Assembly (NCBI GenBank): GCA_943704525.1
Contig: CALSCQ010002874.1
Location: 1 to 10,954, forward strand
Origin: Pigoraptor vietnamica
Lineage: Eukaryota > Opisthokonta > Filasterea
DNA: 10,954 nt
Reading direction: 5' to 3'
Shown here: piece by piece, positions 9,248-10,954 of the stretch
Position numbering within the stretch: the first letter of the stretch is position 1
Layout: each line of letters begins with the position of its first letter
Translations under genes and position numbers: made by a program
Notes under the pieces: generated by a model
What the model saw: only the letters and a program-made list of their open reading frames with translations
Databases searched by the model: none
What the model was told of the DNA's origin: nothing

Positions 9248-9403
9248 AACCGGACCGCTCTTTTCAAACAGCCTAAGGGGACGTACACTTGCTGCGCACC
9301 GTCCTAAGCAACTCCAACGCTCCCTGTCTCCCCGGCCTGCAGGCGTGCGCGTTTAACTTGAGCTCCGCGTGCTCGGTCGGCGCCGTGCAGCGCGTGGGCA
9401 GGA

Positions 9404-10875
9404 ATGGGGCTTTCGGACAAGCAGAAGGAAGAGCTGTGAGTGCGTTGCGTCGCACTTTGCCTCTGGATCCCCGCTCAACACCATTCCCCGCAGGCACACG
9501 GCCCTTCTGGACTATCTCAAGTCGGCGGGATACAATGACAGCGCGGCCACATTTGCGCGCGAGGCGGCCGTCCCACAGTTGGACGCCGCTGCGGCAGCGA
9601 AGATTGCGGGTCTCCTCGAGAAGAAGTGGACGTCCGTTATTAGGCTGCAGAAGAAGGTGCGTGCGCGCGCTCGCGTTGAAGCGCCCCGTTGGCTGCGGCT
9701 GAGTGCGCTCGCGCAGGTGATGGAGCTTGAGGCGGCGTTGACGGAGGCGAAGACGGAGATTCGCGACGGCGGCCACCTGAAGCGCGCGGCGGGTGCGTCG
9801 GACTGGATCCCGCGCCCGCCGGAGCGCTACACGCTGACGGGCCACCGAAGTCCCGTGACGCGCGTCATATTCCACAAGTCTTTCTCCGTGGTGGTCTCGG
9901 CGAGTGAGGACGCGACGATCAAGGCGGGTTGCATGTGCGCGCGTGTCGTGTGTTGTGCGTCTGGACTGAGCGCGAATACGCGCAGGTGTGGGATTTTGAG
10001 ACTGGCGAGTACGAGCGAACACTGAAGGGCCACACAAACGCGGTGCAAGACATCGCCTTCGACCCCTCCGGCAATGTGCTCGGTGGGTGTCCTGACCCTG
10101 CGGTGCTGCAGGCTTCATCGAGTCATTGATGGTCACGTGAACTGTGACGCGTTGCCTGGTGTCCGCAGCGTCGTGCAGTGCGGATCTCACCGTGAAGCTG
10201 TGGGATTTCGCGAGTTTCGAGTGCACCAAGACGCTCCGCGGGCACGACCACAACGTGTCGGCGGTCGCTTTTCTCCCCTCGGGCGACTTTGTGGTGTCGG
10301 CCTCGCGCGACAAGACCATCAAGGTCTGGGAGGTGGCGACGGGGTGAGTGTACGCTGCATCGGTGTTAAGTTGCGTGCACGCATGCGCTGGTGTTAAGTT
10401 GCGTGCACGCATGCGCTGGTGTTAAGTTGCGTGCACGCATGCGTCGGTGTTATGGGTCGTGCGTCTGGGTGCTGATGGCGCCATTGGGTATGGGGCGCGC
10501 AGCTACTGCACAAAGACGCTGGCTGGGCATGCCGAGTGGGTGCGGTCGGTGAATGTCAGCGGGGACGGGCTGTCGATCGCGTCCTGCTCCAACGACCAGG
10601 TGCGTTGGCGTTGGCGCGAGTTGCCTGATGCGCCGGTGCCTCGCCTTCTGTGCGATTCCATAACTGTCCGAGCGGAGATCCCTCCACGCTGACACTCCTC
10701 GTGACATCTCAATTTGCGTCCGCAGTCGGTGCGCGTGTGGGCTGTCGCGACCGGGGAGTGCAAGGCGGACTTGCGCGAGCACGGGCACGTCGTCGAGTGC
10801 GTTGTGTTTGCGCCCGCCAACGCCGTTCCGTTCATACTCGAGGGCATTGCGGACGCGGCAAGCGGCGCCTCCGGG
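9404..10875 (+). CDS. LIS1: LIS1 (PAFAH1B1), dynein regulator, 3' truncated
   Basis: Exons 9404-9435, 9494-9656, 9717-9923, 9986-10082, 10169-10343, 10503-10599 and 10726-10875 join in phases 2, 0, 0, 1, 2 and 0 to give the first 307 residues of a roughly 400-residue protein. LIS1 binds the dynein motor domain with NDEL1-type partners and controls microtubule transport and nuclear positioning. Domains: LisH (about 5-39), coiled coil with [15 protein letters not shown] and VMELE (51-82), the linker WIPRPPERY, then WD40 blades with [48 protein letters not shown] and HVVEC. Intron 3 (9924-9985) must use a GC donor, because only AAG|GC joined to GTGTGGGAT keeps the VWD motif. The remaining blades lie beyond the right edge. 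The last exon end (GGG|GTGGGT at 10875) is likely but cannot be proved without the next exon. Confidence 0.97.
10362..10445. repeat. 28-bp minisatellite, three copies, in LIS1 intron 5
   Basis: Three tandem 28-base units start at 10362, 10390 and 10418. The first two are identical and the third differs only in its last bases; a partial copy (GGTGTTA) follows. Each unit holds the palindromes GCGTGCACGC and GCATGC. The array accounts for more than half of this 159-base intron. Confidence 0.95.
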
Positions 10876-10929
10876 GTGGGTGTATTGCCGCTGCTCGTTC
10901 GACTCGTACGTGTGCCTGTGGGTGTGTTT

Positions 10930-10954
10930 GGGGGGGGGGGGGGGGGGGGGGGGG
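10930..10954. repeat. Terminal poly-G run
   Basis: Twenty-five consecutive G residues end the window, directly after a G/T-rich stretch in what should be a LIS1 intron. This may be a true homopolymer at which assembly stopped, or a sequencing artefact of dark-cycle chemistry. Confidence 0.9.

Larger units (their letters stand above)
8907..9403. promoter_or_regulatory. Divergent promoter region, kinase / LIS1
   Basis: These 497 bases form the largest gap. They hold TTTTGCGGGAA (8967-8977, E2F-like), a TGCG/TGTG-rich simple repeat (about 9029-9070), an A run at 9202-9209, and a composite TGACGTCACGTG (9236-9247). No open frame here looks like a gene. Confidence 0.5.

Noticed and set aside
9273-10412. 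Minus-strand open frame of 379 codons
   Set aside because: It lies antisense to LIS1 exons 1-5, whose phases and conservation are clear. Its translation is Arg/His/Thr-rich without domain structure, as expected from GC-rich antisense DNA.

Overview
The window is eukaryotic nuclear DNA from a GC-rich, intron-dense, compact genome (about 60% GC by eye), probably a unicellular eukaryote. Joining open stretches across GT-AG introns of roughly 58-215 nt rebuilds six proteins recognisable end to end or nearly so. The lineage cannot be fixed from the window. LIS1 and a phosphorylase-kinase-gamma-type kinase with its regulatory tail make a typical land-plant or parasite genome less likely. The standard genetic code fits every gene.

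Layout, left to right, with strands alternating throughout: (1) + strand, 3' part of a longin-type protein that looks like the CCZ1/HPS4 family, about 36-1797; (2) - strand, NDUFS8, the 2x[4Fe-4S] subunit of respiratory complex I, 2067-3052, four exons; (3) + strand, DCTPP1, all-alpha dCTP pyrophosphatase, 3467-4205, four exons; (4) - strand, SLX1, GIY-YIG structure-specific endonuclease, 4317-5683, four exons; (5) + strand, TIM22, carrier translocase channel of the inner mitochondrial membrane, 5987-7372, four exons, with a 129-residue Ala/Pro/Thr-rich insertion; (6) - strand, phosphorylase kinase gamma-type CAMK, 7640-8906, two exons; (7) + strand, LIS1 (PAFAH1B1), 9404 to the right edge, seven exons seen, 3' end missing.

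The genes form convergent pairs (gaps of 269, 111 and 267 bp) and divergent pairs (gaps of 414, 303 and 497 bp). The products do not form one pathway: two serve mitochondria, two serve nucleotide hygiene and DNA repair, one is a Ca2+/calmodulin-type kinase, one is a dynein regulator and one is probably a Rab-GEF subunit. The three divergent gaps each hold an E2F-like box, and two hold a shared TTCAA(A)TTGCG box. I see no mobile element, CRISPR array, tRNA or novel gene cluster. The points of most interest are the TIM22 insertion, the kinase, the shared promoter motifs and the unusual splice-site style (GTG donors, CGCAG acceptors).
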